A DNA stretch of 30,483 nt from Clostridium sp. UBA2485 (GCF_002341865.1 NZ_DDOV01000011.1:36486-66968), one strand, 5' to 3'; positions 1-8,093 are shown, counted from the stretch's first letter. Program-made: numbers and translations. The notes: generated by a model not told the origin, from the letters alone.

Positions 1-111
1 ATTAGTTTGATTAAAACTAATTTCCACCTTAACTGTCAATTGTCCATTATCACTTCTCAATTAATTAAAGTTTAGCTATACATTAATTTTTAAGATAGTT
101 TATCTATACAT
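1..111. repeat. Partial copy of dispersed intergenic repeat
   Basis: This non-coding stretch shares phrases with other intergenic repeats of the window. TAGTTTATCTATACAT at 96-111 recurs at 3985-4000. The pattern of TTTCCACCTTAA-like then TCAATTGTCCATT-like sequence at 21-48 resembles 15280-15312. It looks like a degenerate or truncated copy. No gene is seen between 1 and 259. Confidence 0.45.
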
Positions 112-177
112 ATTTTATATTACTTTTTTTCTATATAAAAAACAACATTAAAGGTAGAAAACTATAATTTATTATTA

Positions 178-204
178 AAAAATCGTGACAAAGCCACGAT
201 TTTT
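178..204 (-). terminator. Intrinsic terminator of znuA
   Basis: A 10-bp perfect stem (178-187 with 195-204, core ATCGTG/CACGAT) closes a 7-nt loop. Read on the minus strand it lies about 55 nt after the znuA stop and ends in a T-rich tract. Confidence 0.8.
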
Positions 205-259
205 AATGAAAAATTATAGTTAATACTATCTACAGTTATTATATATTTTATATTGATAA

Positions 260-1177
260 TTACTTCATACTATTGTATATAGTTTCTAAATTATACTTCA
301 TAGCTTCTATATAGCCTAGTCCATCTTCACTACTATGAAGTGTATATATTTTTTCAGTTTTCCCATTCACTTCACGAGCTAGTGTTTCTGATATTTGAGG
401 ACTAACTAAATTTTCAACGAAAACTGTAGTTATATTTTTCTCCTTACATAAATCAGTTAACTCTTTAAGTTGTTTAGGGGATGGCTCTCCTTCTGCAAAT
501 ACTCCTTCAATACTATATTGATTTAATCCAAAGTCTCTACATAAGTATCCAAAGGTTTCATGACCAGTGACAAAATTTTTATTTGAAATTTGCTGAAATT
601 TAGTACTGTAATCATTATATAACGCCTCAAGTTTTCCGCTAAATTCATTATAATTTTTTTCATAATAATCCTTATTATCACTATCTACTTCTATCAGTTC
701 ATTTTTTATATTGTTAGCTTGGAGTTTTGCCATGTTTAAACTAAGCCATAAATGAGGATCGTAAGCGCCGTGTTCATGCTCTCCTTCTTTATGATCCCCT
801 TCTTCAATTTTAATAAACTCTCCACCTTTAGATGTATCTACAACTTTTAACTTATTATTATTTATAACTTTTAGAACATCATCTTTCCAATGTTCCATAT
901 CTAATCCATTTAAAACTAATAGATCTGCTTTTTCTAAGTTCTCTAAATCTTTTGCTTTAGGTTCGAAATCATGTGGTTCCACTCCATCTGGAACAATAGT
1001 ATATACATCTATCTTTTCTTTTCCTATTTCCTTAGCAAATTCATTCATTGCATAAAAGCTAGTTACTACTTTTATTTTATCATTTTTTTCTGTATTGATA
1101 TTATTATCTTTCTTATTGCATCCTATTAAAGTCACAGAGAGCATCAATACCAATATATAAGTAATAAATTTTTTCAC
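260..1177 (-). CDS. znuA: Zinc ABC transporter substrate-binding lipoprotein
   Basis: Extracellular metal-binding lipoprotein (cluster A-I, ZnuA/AdcA family) that captures Zn2+ and delivers it to ZnuB. I place the start at the GTG at 1177 (305 aa): it follows a GAAAGGTG ribosome site and gives a proper lipoprotein signal, a basic N-terminus then a hydrophobic run ending in LIGC (Cys20 lipidated). A longer reading from 1222 would put extra residues before the signal. Zinc features are visible: VEPHDFEP, then a His-rich loop (GDHKEGEHEHGAYDPHLW), then TGHETFGY, in family order. It lies divergent from znuC-znuB with 7-1-7 palindromes in the promoter, suggesting Zur control. The His-rich loop favours zinc over manganese; metal specificity is inferred. 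Confidence 0.93.
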   Translation of the reverse strand: MKKFITYILVLMLSVTLIGCNKKDNNINTEKNDKIKVVTSFYAMNEFAKEIGKEKIDVYTIVPDGVEPHDFEPKAKDLENLEKADLLVLNGLDMEHWKDDVLKVINNNKLKVVDTSKGGEFIKIEEGDHKEGEHEHGAYDPHLWLSLNMAKLQANNIKNELIEVDSDNKDYYEKNYNEFSGKLEALYNDYSTKFQQISNKNFVTGHETFGYLCRDFGLNQYSIEGVFAEGEPSPKQLKELTDLCKEKNITTVFVENLVSPQISETLAREVNGKTEKIYTLHSSEDGLGYIEAMKYNLETIYNSMK

Positions 1178-1198
1178 TATAAAAACACACCTTTCAAT

Positions 1199-1213
1199 CG
1201 AAAATGATTTGCA
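1199..1213. promoter_or_regulatory. Fur-family (Zur-like) operator, downstream site
   Basis: CGAAAATGATTTGCA matches the site at 1278-1292 on one half exactly and imperfectly on the other (five of seven positions). It lies just after the predicted znuA transcription start. A further ATTTGC half-site is at 1223-1228. In the rest of the divergent spacer (1293-1615) I found no convincing znuC promoter; TGTAA-N4-TTACA at 1327-1340 is a weaker palindrome. Confidence 0.45.
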
Positions 1214-1230
1214 TTTGCACACATTTGCTT

Positions 1231-1259
1231 ATTATAGTATAATTAACAAGCTTTGTAAA
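1231..1259 (-). promoter_or_regulatory. znuA promoter
   Basis: On the minus strand, TTTACA (1259-1254) and TATAAT (1236-1231) are separated by exactly 17 bp. Transcription would start near 1224, giving a leader of about 47 nt. Palindromic operators lie on both sides. Confidence 0.75.
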
Positions 1260-1277
1260 TATAAAAATATATTCTAT

Positions 1278-1292
1278 TGCAAATTATTTGCA
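1278..1292. promoter_or_regulatory. Fur-family (Zur-like) operator, upstream site
   Basis: TGCAAATTATTTGCA is a perfect 7-1-7 inverted repeat, the architecture bound by Fur-family repressors (Fur, Zur, PerR). It sits just upstream of the znuA -35. Beside zinc-uptake genes, Zur is the natural candidate, although the half-site differs from the Bacillus Zur box I know. Confidence 0.65.
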
Positions 1293-1615
1293 TTTACATT
1301 ATTATTATATTATACATCTTTAATAATGTAAATTATTACAAGATAAATATATAAAAAGAATTTAAAAATTTCTACTAAACTAACTATTTTTAAGATATTT
1401 AGCTTATTTTATGAAAATTAATATTCTATATATGTTTTAAGATATAAACTCTGTATTACATTCAATTATTTTTAATTAATTTGTATATTAAGCGCTATTT
1501 AATTATTATCAATAAAAATATATTTTATTCAAATTTCCTTTTATTGTTATTAAAAGTTCTTAGGTGGATAAGATTATAGAAGTACATAGTTAAGTTTAGT
1601 AAAAGGAGATTAAAT

Positions 1616-2269
1616 ATGATAAAAATAAATAATTTGAGTTTTTCCTACAATAATATTAAACCTTATATGATAGACAATCTAAATCTTCATATAGAAAATG
1701 GTAGCTATGTTTCCATAATAGGCGAGAATGGTAGTGGCAAAACCACTATAGTAAAACTAATACTTGATATTTTAAAACCAATTAAAGGAACTATATCAAT
1801 TAACTCAAAAAATATAGGATATGTCCCCCAAAAAATAGATGGTTTTAATTCACAATTTCCTATAACTGTATATGAGGTTTTAAATGTACATAGAAAAACC
1901 CTTAAAATAACTGATAAAAAAGTTATAGATGAGTCACTTAAAGCTGTTAATATGGAAAAATATAAAAATTCTCTAATAGGGGGACTTTCAGGAGGACAAC
2001 AACAAAAAATTTTCATTGCTAGAGCTATTATGGGGCAATGTGATTTGCTAATATTAGATGAGCCTTCTACAGCTTTAGATGAAAAGAGCATATCAGATTT
2101 ATATAAATTAATTAAACACTTAAATAAACTCCATAATATTACCATACTTTCCATAGAGCATAATATAAAAATGGCTTTAGAAAACTCTTCTCATATATAC
2201 TCCATGGATAATGGCAATGGTGTACTATATGACATTAAAGAATATAAAGAAAAATTTGATTTAAATTAG
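1616..2269 (+). CDS. znuC: Zinc ABC transporter ATP-binding protein
   Basis: Cytoplasmic ATPase of the zinc importer. At 217 aa it is a compact ABC domain with every motif: Walker A GENGSGKT (36-43), Q-loop region near PQ (71-72), signature LSGGQ (124-128), Walker B LLILDEP (144-150) and switch His182 in SIEHN. The start ATG follows AGGAG at 1604-1608 with 7-nt spacing. The downstream permease gene begins 9 nt after its stop, and the permease ribosome site AGGAGG overlaps the stop codon, so the two are translationally linked. The partner binding protein is the divergent znuA. MntB-type manganese transporters look similar; the His-rich binding protein makes zinc more likely. Confidence 0.92.
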   Translation: MIKINNLSFSYNNIKPYMIDNLNLHIENGSYVSIIGENGSGKTTIVKLILDILKPIKGTISINSKNIGYVPQKIDGFNSQFPITVYEVLNVHRKTLKITDKKVIDESLKAVNMEKYKNSLIGGLSGGQQQKIFIARAIMGQCDLLILDEPSTALDEKSISDLYKLIKHLNKLHNITILSIEHNIKMALENSSHIYSMDNGNGVLYDIKEYKEKFDLN

Positions 2270-2278
2270 GAGGCTATT

Positions 2279-3070
2279 ATGTTTCAATATGAGTTTATGC
2301 AAAATGCTTTTACAGCTGCTGTATTTATTTCTATTTTATGCCCTTTAGTTGGCGTATTTTTAGTACTTAAAAGATATTCAATGATGGGTGATACCTTAGC
2401 TCACAGTTCTTTTGCAGGAGTAGCTATAGGTCTAGTTACAGGATATAGCCCTATACTTTGTGCATTTATATTTACTAGTATATGTGGATTATTAATTGAA
2501 CTATTAAGAAATTATTATAAAAAGTATGCAGAACTAATTCTACCTATAGTTTTAACCTTAAGTATAGGAATTGGTATTACTCTCGTTAGTATGGGAAAGA
2601 CAAATGCTAATATAAATTCATTTTTATTTGGAAGTATTCTAACTGTAACCAAGGATGATTTGTTTATTATGCTAGTATTGAGTATTATTTCAATTTTAGT
2701 TCTATATAAGCTATATAATAAATTAGTTTATATAACCTTTGACGAAGAAGGTGCAAAGGTAGCTAACATCAGAGTAAAACTTATAAACTACGTTTTTGCA
2801 CTATTGGTAGGTGCCACTATCTCTGTTTCTATAAGAGTCATGGGAATATTAGTTATGTCTTCAATGATAGCTCTTCCTGTTGCAACTGCTCTTCAGCTTA
2901 ATAAAGGTTTTAAAAAGACTATGATTTTTTCAATATTTTTTGGCTTTATAGATATTATTTTAGGGCTTATTTCCTCATATTATTTAAACTGTGCTCCAGG
3001 TGGTACAATAGCCTTAATTTCCGTATTTATTCTTGTTATAATTATAATATTTAAAAGCTTTAGAAGATAA
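2279..3070 (+). CDS. znuB: Zinc ABC transporter permease
   Basis: Integral membrane permease of the ABC-3 family (ZnuB/MntC type), 263 aa, a usual length. I see about seven to eight hydrophobic segments, starting at residues 11-27 (FTAAVFISILCPLVGVFLVL). Family phrases include GDTLAHSSFAGVAIG (41-55) and VRVMG-like SIRVMGILVMSSMIALPVATA near 184-205, which covers the coupling region to the ATPase. The ATG follows AGGAGG at 2268-2273, overlapping the znuC stop. A strong terminator follows directly, so znuC-znuB form a two-gene operon. Confidence 0.92.
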   Translation: MFQYEFMQNAFTAAVFISILCPLVGVFLVLKRYSMMGDTLAHSSFAGVAIGLVTGYSPILCAFIFTSICGLLIELLRNYYKKYAELILPIVLTLSIGIGITLVSMGKTNANINSFLFGSILTVTKDDLFIMLVLSIISILVLYKLYNKLVYITFDEEGAKVANIRVKLINYVFALLVGATISVSIRVMGILVMSSMIALPVATALQLNKGFKKTMIFSIFFGFIDIILGLISSYYLNCAPGGTIALISVFILVIIIIFKSFRR

Positions 3071-3102
3071 ATATGTATTTCTCATGAAATACATATTTTT
3101 TT
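3071..3102 (+). terminator. znuCB terminator
   Basis: An 11-bp perfect stem (3071-3081 with 3086-3096) with a TCAT loop, followed by a seven-T run. It begins right after the znuB stop codon. Confidence 0.9.
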
Positions 3103-3141
3103 ATTTCCTATATTTTTAAAACTAAAATATAGGAAATAAAA
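3099..3141 (-). terminator. Long hairpin ending the GNAT remnant
   Basis: An 18-bp perfect inverted repeat (3099-3116 with 3124-3141) around a 7-nt loop. It overlaps the stop region of the minus-strand GNAT remnant and stands back to back with the znuCB terminator. The stem is all A/T except for two C/G pairs, so terminator strength is uncertain. Confidence 0.6.
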
Positions 3142-3635
3142 GGAATTCTCCCCTTAAAATACTGAATCTATATCTATTAATGTATCTACCTCTTCCTAAT
3201 CTATCTTTTCTCATTATACCTTCCTTAATAAATCCACATTTCTCATAGCTTTTTATAGCATTTATATTATCATAGTCTACTCTTAACCATATTTTTTTCT
3301 AGTTGAAAATCATTAAATCCTATTTGTAGCATATTTTTTATTGCTAAGCTTCCATAACCTTTACCTAAAAAGTTTTTATCTCCTATAGCAACACTTAGTT
3401 CAGCATTCTTATTCACATTGTCAAAATTCTTTAAATCTATCCATCCAATATGTTTTCCTTCTTCTATCATTATTGCTTTTTGATAGTACCCATTTTCATG
3501 AGTCATACAACGTCTAATCCATTCTTCAGTTTCCTCTCTTGTAAATGGTGTATATTTATCTGGAGTAATTAGAAATTTTGTTACATCTTTATCTAATGAC
3601 CATCTATGTATAGATATCCCACTCCTAAATTTAAC
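3122..3635 (-). pseudogene. GNAT-family N-acetyltransferase, frameshifted and 5'-truncated
   Basis: Reading the minus strand from 3635, one frame gives HRWSLDKDVTKFLITP, then EWIRRCMTHENGYYQKAI, IGWIDL, and ELSVAIGDKNFLGKGYGSLA, the acetyl-CoA-binding motif A region of GNAT enzymes. The frame is lost at a seven-A run (3292-3298, T on the plus strand). Removing one A restores KIWLRVDYDNINAIKSYEKC then GFIKEGIMRKDRLGRGRYIN, the typical GNAT C-terminus, to a stop at 3122-3124. The N-terminus is also incomplete: there is an in-frame stop at 3636-3638 and no start codon or ribosome site, at the border of a repeat element. The intact family acetylates amines or ribosomal N-termini; this copy looks non-functional. 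A one-base sequencing error could explain the frameshift but not the missing 5' end. Confidence 0.85.
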
Positions 3636-3640
3636 CTATG

Positions 3641-4010
3641 TCTGAAAATAATTAACATTTATTGGTATTACCACTAAAACTACTAAATTCAAAATTCAGA
3701 GTTCACAATTTCGCATATTTCTCAGTGGTAACTGTGAAATTTAGAATTGATTAACCGTAGCGGCGAACAGTGTTCGCCATATATTATTGAATAAATATTA
3801 AACTATAAGACGTATTAAAAAAACTGACAAACACTGTTCATCCCTACAATAAAACACCAGCAATTGTATTGCTAGTTAAAAAATCCATTAAAGAAATTAT
3901 TTTGATCAAAAATAATTTTCACCTTAATTTTGCATTGTGAATTGTAAATTAAAATACCATAGAGATATGCATTAAGTTTTAATGTAGTTTATCTATACAT
4001 CTATCTTCTA
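3641..4010. repeat. Dispersed intergenic repeat, copy A
   Basis: Non-coding. The core at 3719-3868 is homologous to 14918-15068. From 3762 the first 58 nt differ at one position only. It contains an 8-1-8 palindrome GGCGAACAGTGTTCGCC (3762-3778). A further module (3859-3896) is identical over 38 nt to 15350-15387. Its tail (3926-3944) is present in inverted orientation at 14777-14795. No open reading frame of note lies here. It abuts the truncated 5' end of the GNAT remnant. Confidence 0.85.
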
Positions 4011-4034
4011 CATCTTCAATTTTAAAATCTATTA

Positions 4035-4084
4035 AATAAATAAGGACTACTATAAAATATATTTTATAGTAGTCCTTATTTATT
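4035..4084 (-). terminator. trmB terminator (long perfect palindrome)
   Basis: A 25-bp perfect inverted repeat without spacer, centred at 4059/4060. It overlaps the trmB stop codon. The central A/T part would form the loop, and the outer A/T pairs supply the U-tract on the minus strand. Confidence 0.8.
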
Positions 4085-4742
4085 ATTTTAATCTTGCAGT
4101 TAAAAACATTGTTTTCATGCCCAAAGCAGTAAATTTTCCTTCATATTCTGTTATAACATTGTCCTTAAAATCACTATTATGAAGATCATAGGTTATATAT
4201 TCTATTTCAAAACCACTTTCTTTAAAGTACTCTATTGAATCTTTAAAAAGTCCTGTATCATCAGTTTTAAACCAAATTTCTCCACCTTTTTTAAGAAATT
4301 TCTTATACTGTGCTAAAAATTTAGTATGAGTTAATCTTCTTTTATTATGTCTCTCTTTTGGCCAGGGATTACAAAAATTAATATAGATTTTATTTATTTC
4401 ATCCTTATCAAAAACATTATCTATTAACATGATGTTTAAGGGCATTAATCTAACATTTATATCTTTATCTAGTATGTTTTCATCAACCCTAGCTTCCTTA
4501 ACTTTTCTTAAGGCATAAACTAAAACTTCATCTTTTAAATCTATTCCCACATAGTTAATATTAGGATTCATTTTTGCTCTATTTGTAATATGTCCTCCCC
4601 TGCCACAACCTAATTCTAAATGTATTTCATTATTGTTTTCAAATTCTTCTTTCCACTTTCCTTTGTGGTCATATTGATTGAAAACAACTACTTCACTACT
4701 TTGCATTTCTGGTCTTGCCCAATGCTTTTTTCTTAAGCGCAT
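4083..4742 (-). CDS. trmB: tRNA (guanine-N7)-methyltransferase
   Basis: Transfers a methyl group from S-adenosylmethionine to N7 of G46 in the tRNA variable loop. At 219 aa it has normal family length. The SAM-binding motif LELGCGRGGHI and YVGIDLKDE are in order, followed by the TrmB hallmark INFCNPWPKERHNKRRL and KTDDTGLF near the active site. The ATG follows a GGAGAGG site. It lies 29 nt downstream of the M50 protease gene with no terminator between, so the two probably share a transcript. The terminator overlaps its stop. Confidence 0.95.
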   Translation of the reverse strand: MRLRKKHWARPEMQSSEVVVFNQYDHKGKWKEEFENNNEIHLELGCGRGGHITNRAKMNPNINYVGIDLKDEVLVYALRKVKEARVDENILDKDINVRLMPLNIMLIDNVFDKDEINKIYINFCNPWPKERHNKRRLTHTKFLAQYKKFLKKGGEIWFKTDDTGLFKDSIEYFKESGFEIEYITYDLHNSDFKDNVITEYEGKFTALGMKTMFLTARLK

Positions 4743-4771
4743 ATATTCCTCTCCTTATGTATAACAAAATA

Positions 4772-5419
4772 TTAAATTTTTAATCCCACTAAATTACCTA
4801 AAAATGAAAATAGGTATTCTGCTGGCATTTGAACTAAATAGGTCAGCAATGACCTTCCACCACCAAGTATAGGCGCAATTAATAATATAAAAATAATTAA
4901 TTGATATCCATATATTTTATCTGATATTTTATAAAATTGACGCGGAAATAAATCTTTTAATATATGAAATCCATCAAAACCTGGTATAGGAATTAAATTT
5001 AAAAACAACCAGAAACAATTATAATAAGCTGTTAAATACACTATTGTATTTATAATTGAAGTTAAGTTAGACTTTGGAAGTATCTTTCCTAATATTGCTA
5101 ATACAATTATAGCTACAATTGAGCATGCTAAATTTGCTAATGGCCCTGCTATAGATATCTTCAAATCATCCTTATAATAATTTTTTAAGGCATTTGGATT
5201 TACTTGCACTGGCTTAGCCCAACCAAATCCCCAAAATAAAATCATGAAAAAGCCTAAAAAATCTATATGTGCAAAAGGATTTAATGTTAATCTACCTTGA
5301 TATTTAGGGGTATTATCTCCTAATTTAACTGCAACCCTTGCATGAGCATATTCATGAAAAGTAAATGCAACTAATATTGCTGGTATCATTAATACTTTTC
5401 CTAACAAATCAATTCTCAT
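4772..5419 (-). CDS. Site-2 protease family (M50) membrane metalloprotease
   Basis: Predicted intramembrane zinc metalloprotease of the short M50 type (YwhC-like, 215 aa). The zinc motif HEYAH (22-26) lies in the first hydrophobic segment, and the third ligand is in NLIPIPGFDG (141-150, Asp149). Four to five hydrophobic segments are visible: residues 8-25, 53-68, 88-112, 123-148 and 172-186. The substrate is unknown; larger members cut membrane-bound anti-sigma factors. An extended -10 lies 50 nt upstream. trmB follows in the same orientation. Confidence 0.9.
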   Translation of the reverse strand: MRIDLLGKVLMIPAILVAFTFHEYAHARVAVKLGDNTPKYQGRLTLNPFAHIDFLGFFMILFWGFGWAKPVQVNPNALKNYYKDDLKISIAGPLANLACSIVAIIVLAILGKILPKSNLTSIINTIVYLTAYYNCFWLFLNLIPIPGFDGFHILKDLFPRQFYKISDKIYGYQLIIFILLIAPILGGGRSLLTYLVQMPAEYLFSFLGNLVGLKI

Positions 5420-5469
5420 TAGAACGTCCCCTTTCTACTTGTAATCAAGAAAAATTGATTATCCCTATA

Positions 5470-5478
5470 ATTATATCA
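5470..5478 (-). promoter_or_regulatory. Extended -10 promoter of M50 gene
   Basis: The minus strand reads TGATATAAT (5478-5470), an extended -10, with no good -35. The rest of the 5420-5726 gap shows only A/T-rich sequence, an AATCA/TGATT inverted pair at 5443-5460 in the leader, and the terminator of the next gene. Confidence 0.5.
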
Positions 5479-5698
5479 AAATAATCTACTATAGAGAATA
5501 TCTTATAAAAAATATTTTTTTACACTATAAAGATATTAATATATGCCCTATTAATATAACCTTATTTCAAATTTATAAATGATTTTAATTTTTAAATGTA
5601 GATGCTATAACTTAATTTAGAGGTTAAATTTATCTGTAGTAAAACTATAAATTTATATTTGCATGAGCAATTTTAAAATATAATATTAGTAAATTTAT

Positions 5699-5732
5699 AA
5701 ATAAAGACTATGAAAATTCATAGTCTTTATTT
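5699..5732 (-). terminator. Terminator of propeller-protein gene
   Basis: An inverted repeat AAATAAAGACTATGAA / TTCATAGTCTTTATTT with a 2-4 nt centre. It overlaps the stop codon at 5727-5729. The outer A/T pairs provide the U-tract on the minus strand. Confidence 0.75.
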
Positions 5733-6752
5733 ATAGGCAATAATTTCTACATTATCTCCACTTTTGGTTACTACACCATTATTCTGAAATTGAATAAATC
5801 CACCTTCATAAATTGTTTCTTTGTTTGATTTTTGTTCTCTAACAATTTTATTATCTTTATCATGTATGTATATATTCCCTTCAGCAGAAATATATATATT
5901 TTGATTTTCTGTGGATACATCTAAAGCTATTTGCTGCCATTGTGAAGTATCTTCGGTAATACATCCATAAAATATCTTATTAACTAAACCGTTTTCTAAT
6001 CCACCTATATAAATTTTATCCTCATCATCTCTACCTAATATGGTAATTCGCTCATATTCTGGGAAATATAATACCTCACTAGTTTGGGATGAATAAACTT
6101 GATTATAAACCTCACCTTCATAAAGTAATATGTCTTCTCTTCTTAAAAGTTCCATATTGCTTATATGTCTAGGTACAGTATATGTTTTAGTCATTGTACC
6201 CATTCTATCAATTCTATATATACTACTTACATTTTCACTATCCACTATTTTCACATAAGTAAGGCCTGTGAGTGTTGATATTGCAATATCTTCTACTATT
6301 GCACTTTCTTCATTCCAATCAAACTCTTTAATTAATGATTTATCTTTCTTCTTTACATCGTAAGAATAAAGAGTTAATTTACTTGAGCCATAGTTTACAA
6401 TCTTTTCAACAAATAATACCCTATTTCTATCTGGTAACCATTTATAAAAGCTCACTTCAGCATCTGGTTCAAGAGTTATTTCATCAGTTTGTCCATCTTG
6501 TACCTTGACTACTGTTAAAAGATTATTTTTTATATAGGATAAATATTTGCTATCATAAGATACTGAAACTTTCTCTACATCAGATGGAATTTTAATTTTG
6601 TTTTTTTTCTCTTCTACTTTTTCTTCTACTACTTTTTTACCCTTTATCTTACTTTCTAAACTTAAAAAATTGTTATCAATATAATAAAATCCAACACATT
6701 GAATTCCTAAAGATATAGCCATCCAAAGTGTCAATCTTTTTATTATCTTCAT
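5727..6752 (-). CDS. Membrane-anchored protein, predicted beta-propeller ectodomain
   Basis: 341 aa. A short basic start precedes one hydrophobic segment (residues 8-25, LWMAISLGIQCVGFYYID), then a charged Lys/Glu stretch (38-52), so it is probably anchored with the rest outside the cell. From about 58 on it shows repeated short strands such as SYDSKYLSYIKNN, FYKWLPDRNRVLFVE, YSYDVKKKDKSL and IYRIDRMGTMTK, which resemble TolB/DPP-type propeller blades. No catalytic motif was seen. It starts 19 nt after the phosphodiester glycosidase gene with an AAGGAG site, so the two are co-transcribed. The protein at 25302-26144 has a similar plan. Function unknown; the propeller is inferred from pattern only. 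Confidence 0.7.
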   Translation of the reverse strand: MKIIKRLTLWMAISLGIQCVGFYYIDNNFLSLESKIKGKKVVEEKVEEKKNKIKIPSDVEKVSVSYDSKYLSYIKNNLLTVVKVQDGQTDEITLEPDAEVSFYKWLPDRNRVLFVEKIVNYGSSKLTLYSYDVKKKDKSLIKEFDWNEESAIVEDIAISTLTGLTYVKIVDSENVSSIYRIDRMGTMTKTYTVPRHISNMELLRREDILLYEGEVYNQVYSSQTSEVLYFPEYERITILGRDDEDKIYIGGLENGLVNKIFYGCITEDTSQWQQIALDVSTENQNIYISAEGNIYIHDKDNKIVREQKSNKETIYEGGFIQFQNNGVVTKSGDNVEIIAYK

Positions 6753-6771
6753 ACTATTCTCCTTACTTATG

Positions 6772-7782
6772 TTATTTTTCTACATATATGGCTGAAGGAA
6801 CTGCCCTTTCACCTAATGAATCTGATGGACTATTAATTACTTCTCCCTTATAATACATTGTTGAAGATGATCCACCATCCAAATTACTAGCATTATAAGC
6901 TCCATACTCATATAATACGTCTTGAGCTTCTTTTAATGTAGCTCCTATACTATTTGTTTGCCTACCATCAATAACTAATAATATTATAGCACCATCTTTT
7001 CTTTGTCCTATGGCTGTTCTTGGTGCAATTCCCCAGCCGCCATCTCCATTAGTAATTGCCTTTTGTCCATCAACTATTAATGCAGGACCAAAGCTAACTG
7101 CTTCTTTCGCTTTATGTTGTATTAACTCATTTAAACTATAGCTACCTACTAGTAGAACTCCAGCTTCAGTAATTGCTACTACTTCTCTTTGCTCATCATC
7201 ACTACTTAAATCATTATATTTAACCTCACCATTACTCATTATTATACCAGTAGGCTTTGCACCAGTGCCTGTCCACAATGATCCTGTAGCTTCATCTGTA
7301 AATCCACCACCATTTATTGCTGCAATAGCGCCATTATTTTCAGCTATTTCACTGGTCGTTTGGCCTTCTATCTCTAATTTTTCACTATACCCTACTTTAA
7401 CTCTTGTAGAATCATTAATAATTAATACATAACCTGTAAATTTATTGCTATTTACTTCAAATCTCTCAATGGTTTTATCATTTTTATTACTAACAATAAC
7501 TTCTGTTTCCGCGTCCTTCTTTTGAGATAAATTAGTTACTGCCTGTTCTTTTAATATTTTATTAATTGTTTCTTTACTCAAAAACAACTCTGCAATCCAC
7601 TGGTGACTTAGAGTTGTCATAGCTGTAGTTACAAGCGTATTTCTTACATTCTCAAAAGGTCCATAATAAGCTAAAAACGGAGCGGTTATTCCAGTAAATA
7701 CTATTTGAAAAAGTATAAAACTAATTATGAATTTAATTTTACTCTTTTTCTTAACTGATTTTTTAGATTTTCTTGCGTTCAT
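6772..7782 (-). CDS. Phosphodiester glycosidase family protein
   Basis: 336 aa with a Lys-rich cytoplasmic start, one hydrophobic segment (about 17-40) and an extracellular C-terminal domain of the NAGPA type (phosphodiester glycosidase, formerly annotated as exopolysaccharide biosynthesis). Diagnostic phrases are AAINGGGF, GTGAKPTGIIMSNGE, SFGPALIVDG, APRTAIGQRKDGAIILLVID and NLDGGSSSTMYY. The family removes sugar from phosphodiester-linked glycans or glycerophosphodiesters; the cell-envelope substrate here is not known. The start ATG follows AAGGAAGG. It heads an operon with the propeller protein. Confidence 0.88.
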   Translation of the reverse strand: MNARKSKKSVKKKSKIKFIISFILFQIVFTGITAPFLAYYGPFENVRNTLVTTAMTTLSHQWIAELFLSKETINKILKEQAVTNLSQKKDAETEVIVSNKNDKTIERFEVNSNKFTGYVLIINDSTRVKVGYSEKLEIEGQTTSEIAENNGAIAAINGGGFTDEATGSLWTGTGAKPTGIIMSNGEVKYNDLSSDDEQREVVAITEAGVLLVGSYSLNELIQHKAKEAVSFGPALIVDGQKAITNGDGGWGIAPRTAIGQRKDGAIILLVIDGRQTNSIGATLKEAQDVLYEYGAYNASNLDGGSSSTMYYKGEVINSPSDSLGERAVPSAIYVEK

Positions 7783-7958
7783 TTTAACCTTCCTTTATTA
7801 GATAATTTATAGTGAGCATCATACTATAATAAAGTGTTAAATTCCATATGTTATATAGTTTATAGTATTTTCCTTTGAAAGTCATTAGATTGTTATTAGA
7901 AATATTAATTAATTTTACCTATTTATATTTTATCATAATACTATTTACTCACATATAT

Positions 7959-7987
7959 AGTATAAATTTGTTTCAATTCCATTACAA
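7959..7987 (-). promoter_or_regulatory. Candidate promoter of glycosidase operon
   Basis: The minus strand has TTGTAA (7987-7982), a 17-bp spacer and TATACT (7964-7959). The leader would be about 170 nt. Nothing else stands out between 7783 and 8026. Confidence 0.55.
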
Positions 7988-8026
7988 AAGTAAAAACACA
8001 TTATATAATATCGTAGAAATTAAAAA

Positions 8027-8068
8027 AATTCAATTATAAAGTAGAACGTTCTACTTTATAATTGAATT
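8027..8068 (-). terminator. phoH terminator (42-bp perfect palindrome)
   Basis: A 21-bp perfect inverted repeat with no spacer, centre GTAGAAC/GTTCTAC at 8047/8048. It lies 26 nt after the PIN-PhoH stop on the minus strand and is followed there by a run of T (A at 8022-8028 on the plus strand). Confidence 0.85.
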
Positions 8069-8093
8069 AAATTCTCTGTAAATCATTAAAAAA

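Noticed and set aside
1705..2154. 149-codon minus-strand frame inside znuC
   Set aside because: znuC on the plus strand has all ABC motifs; this is an overlapping shadow.
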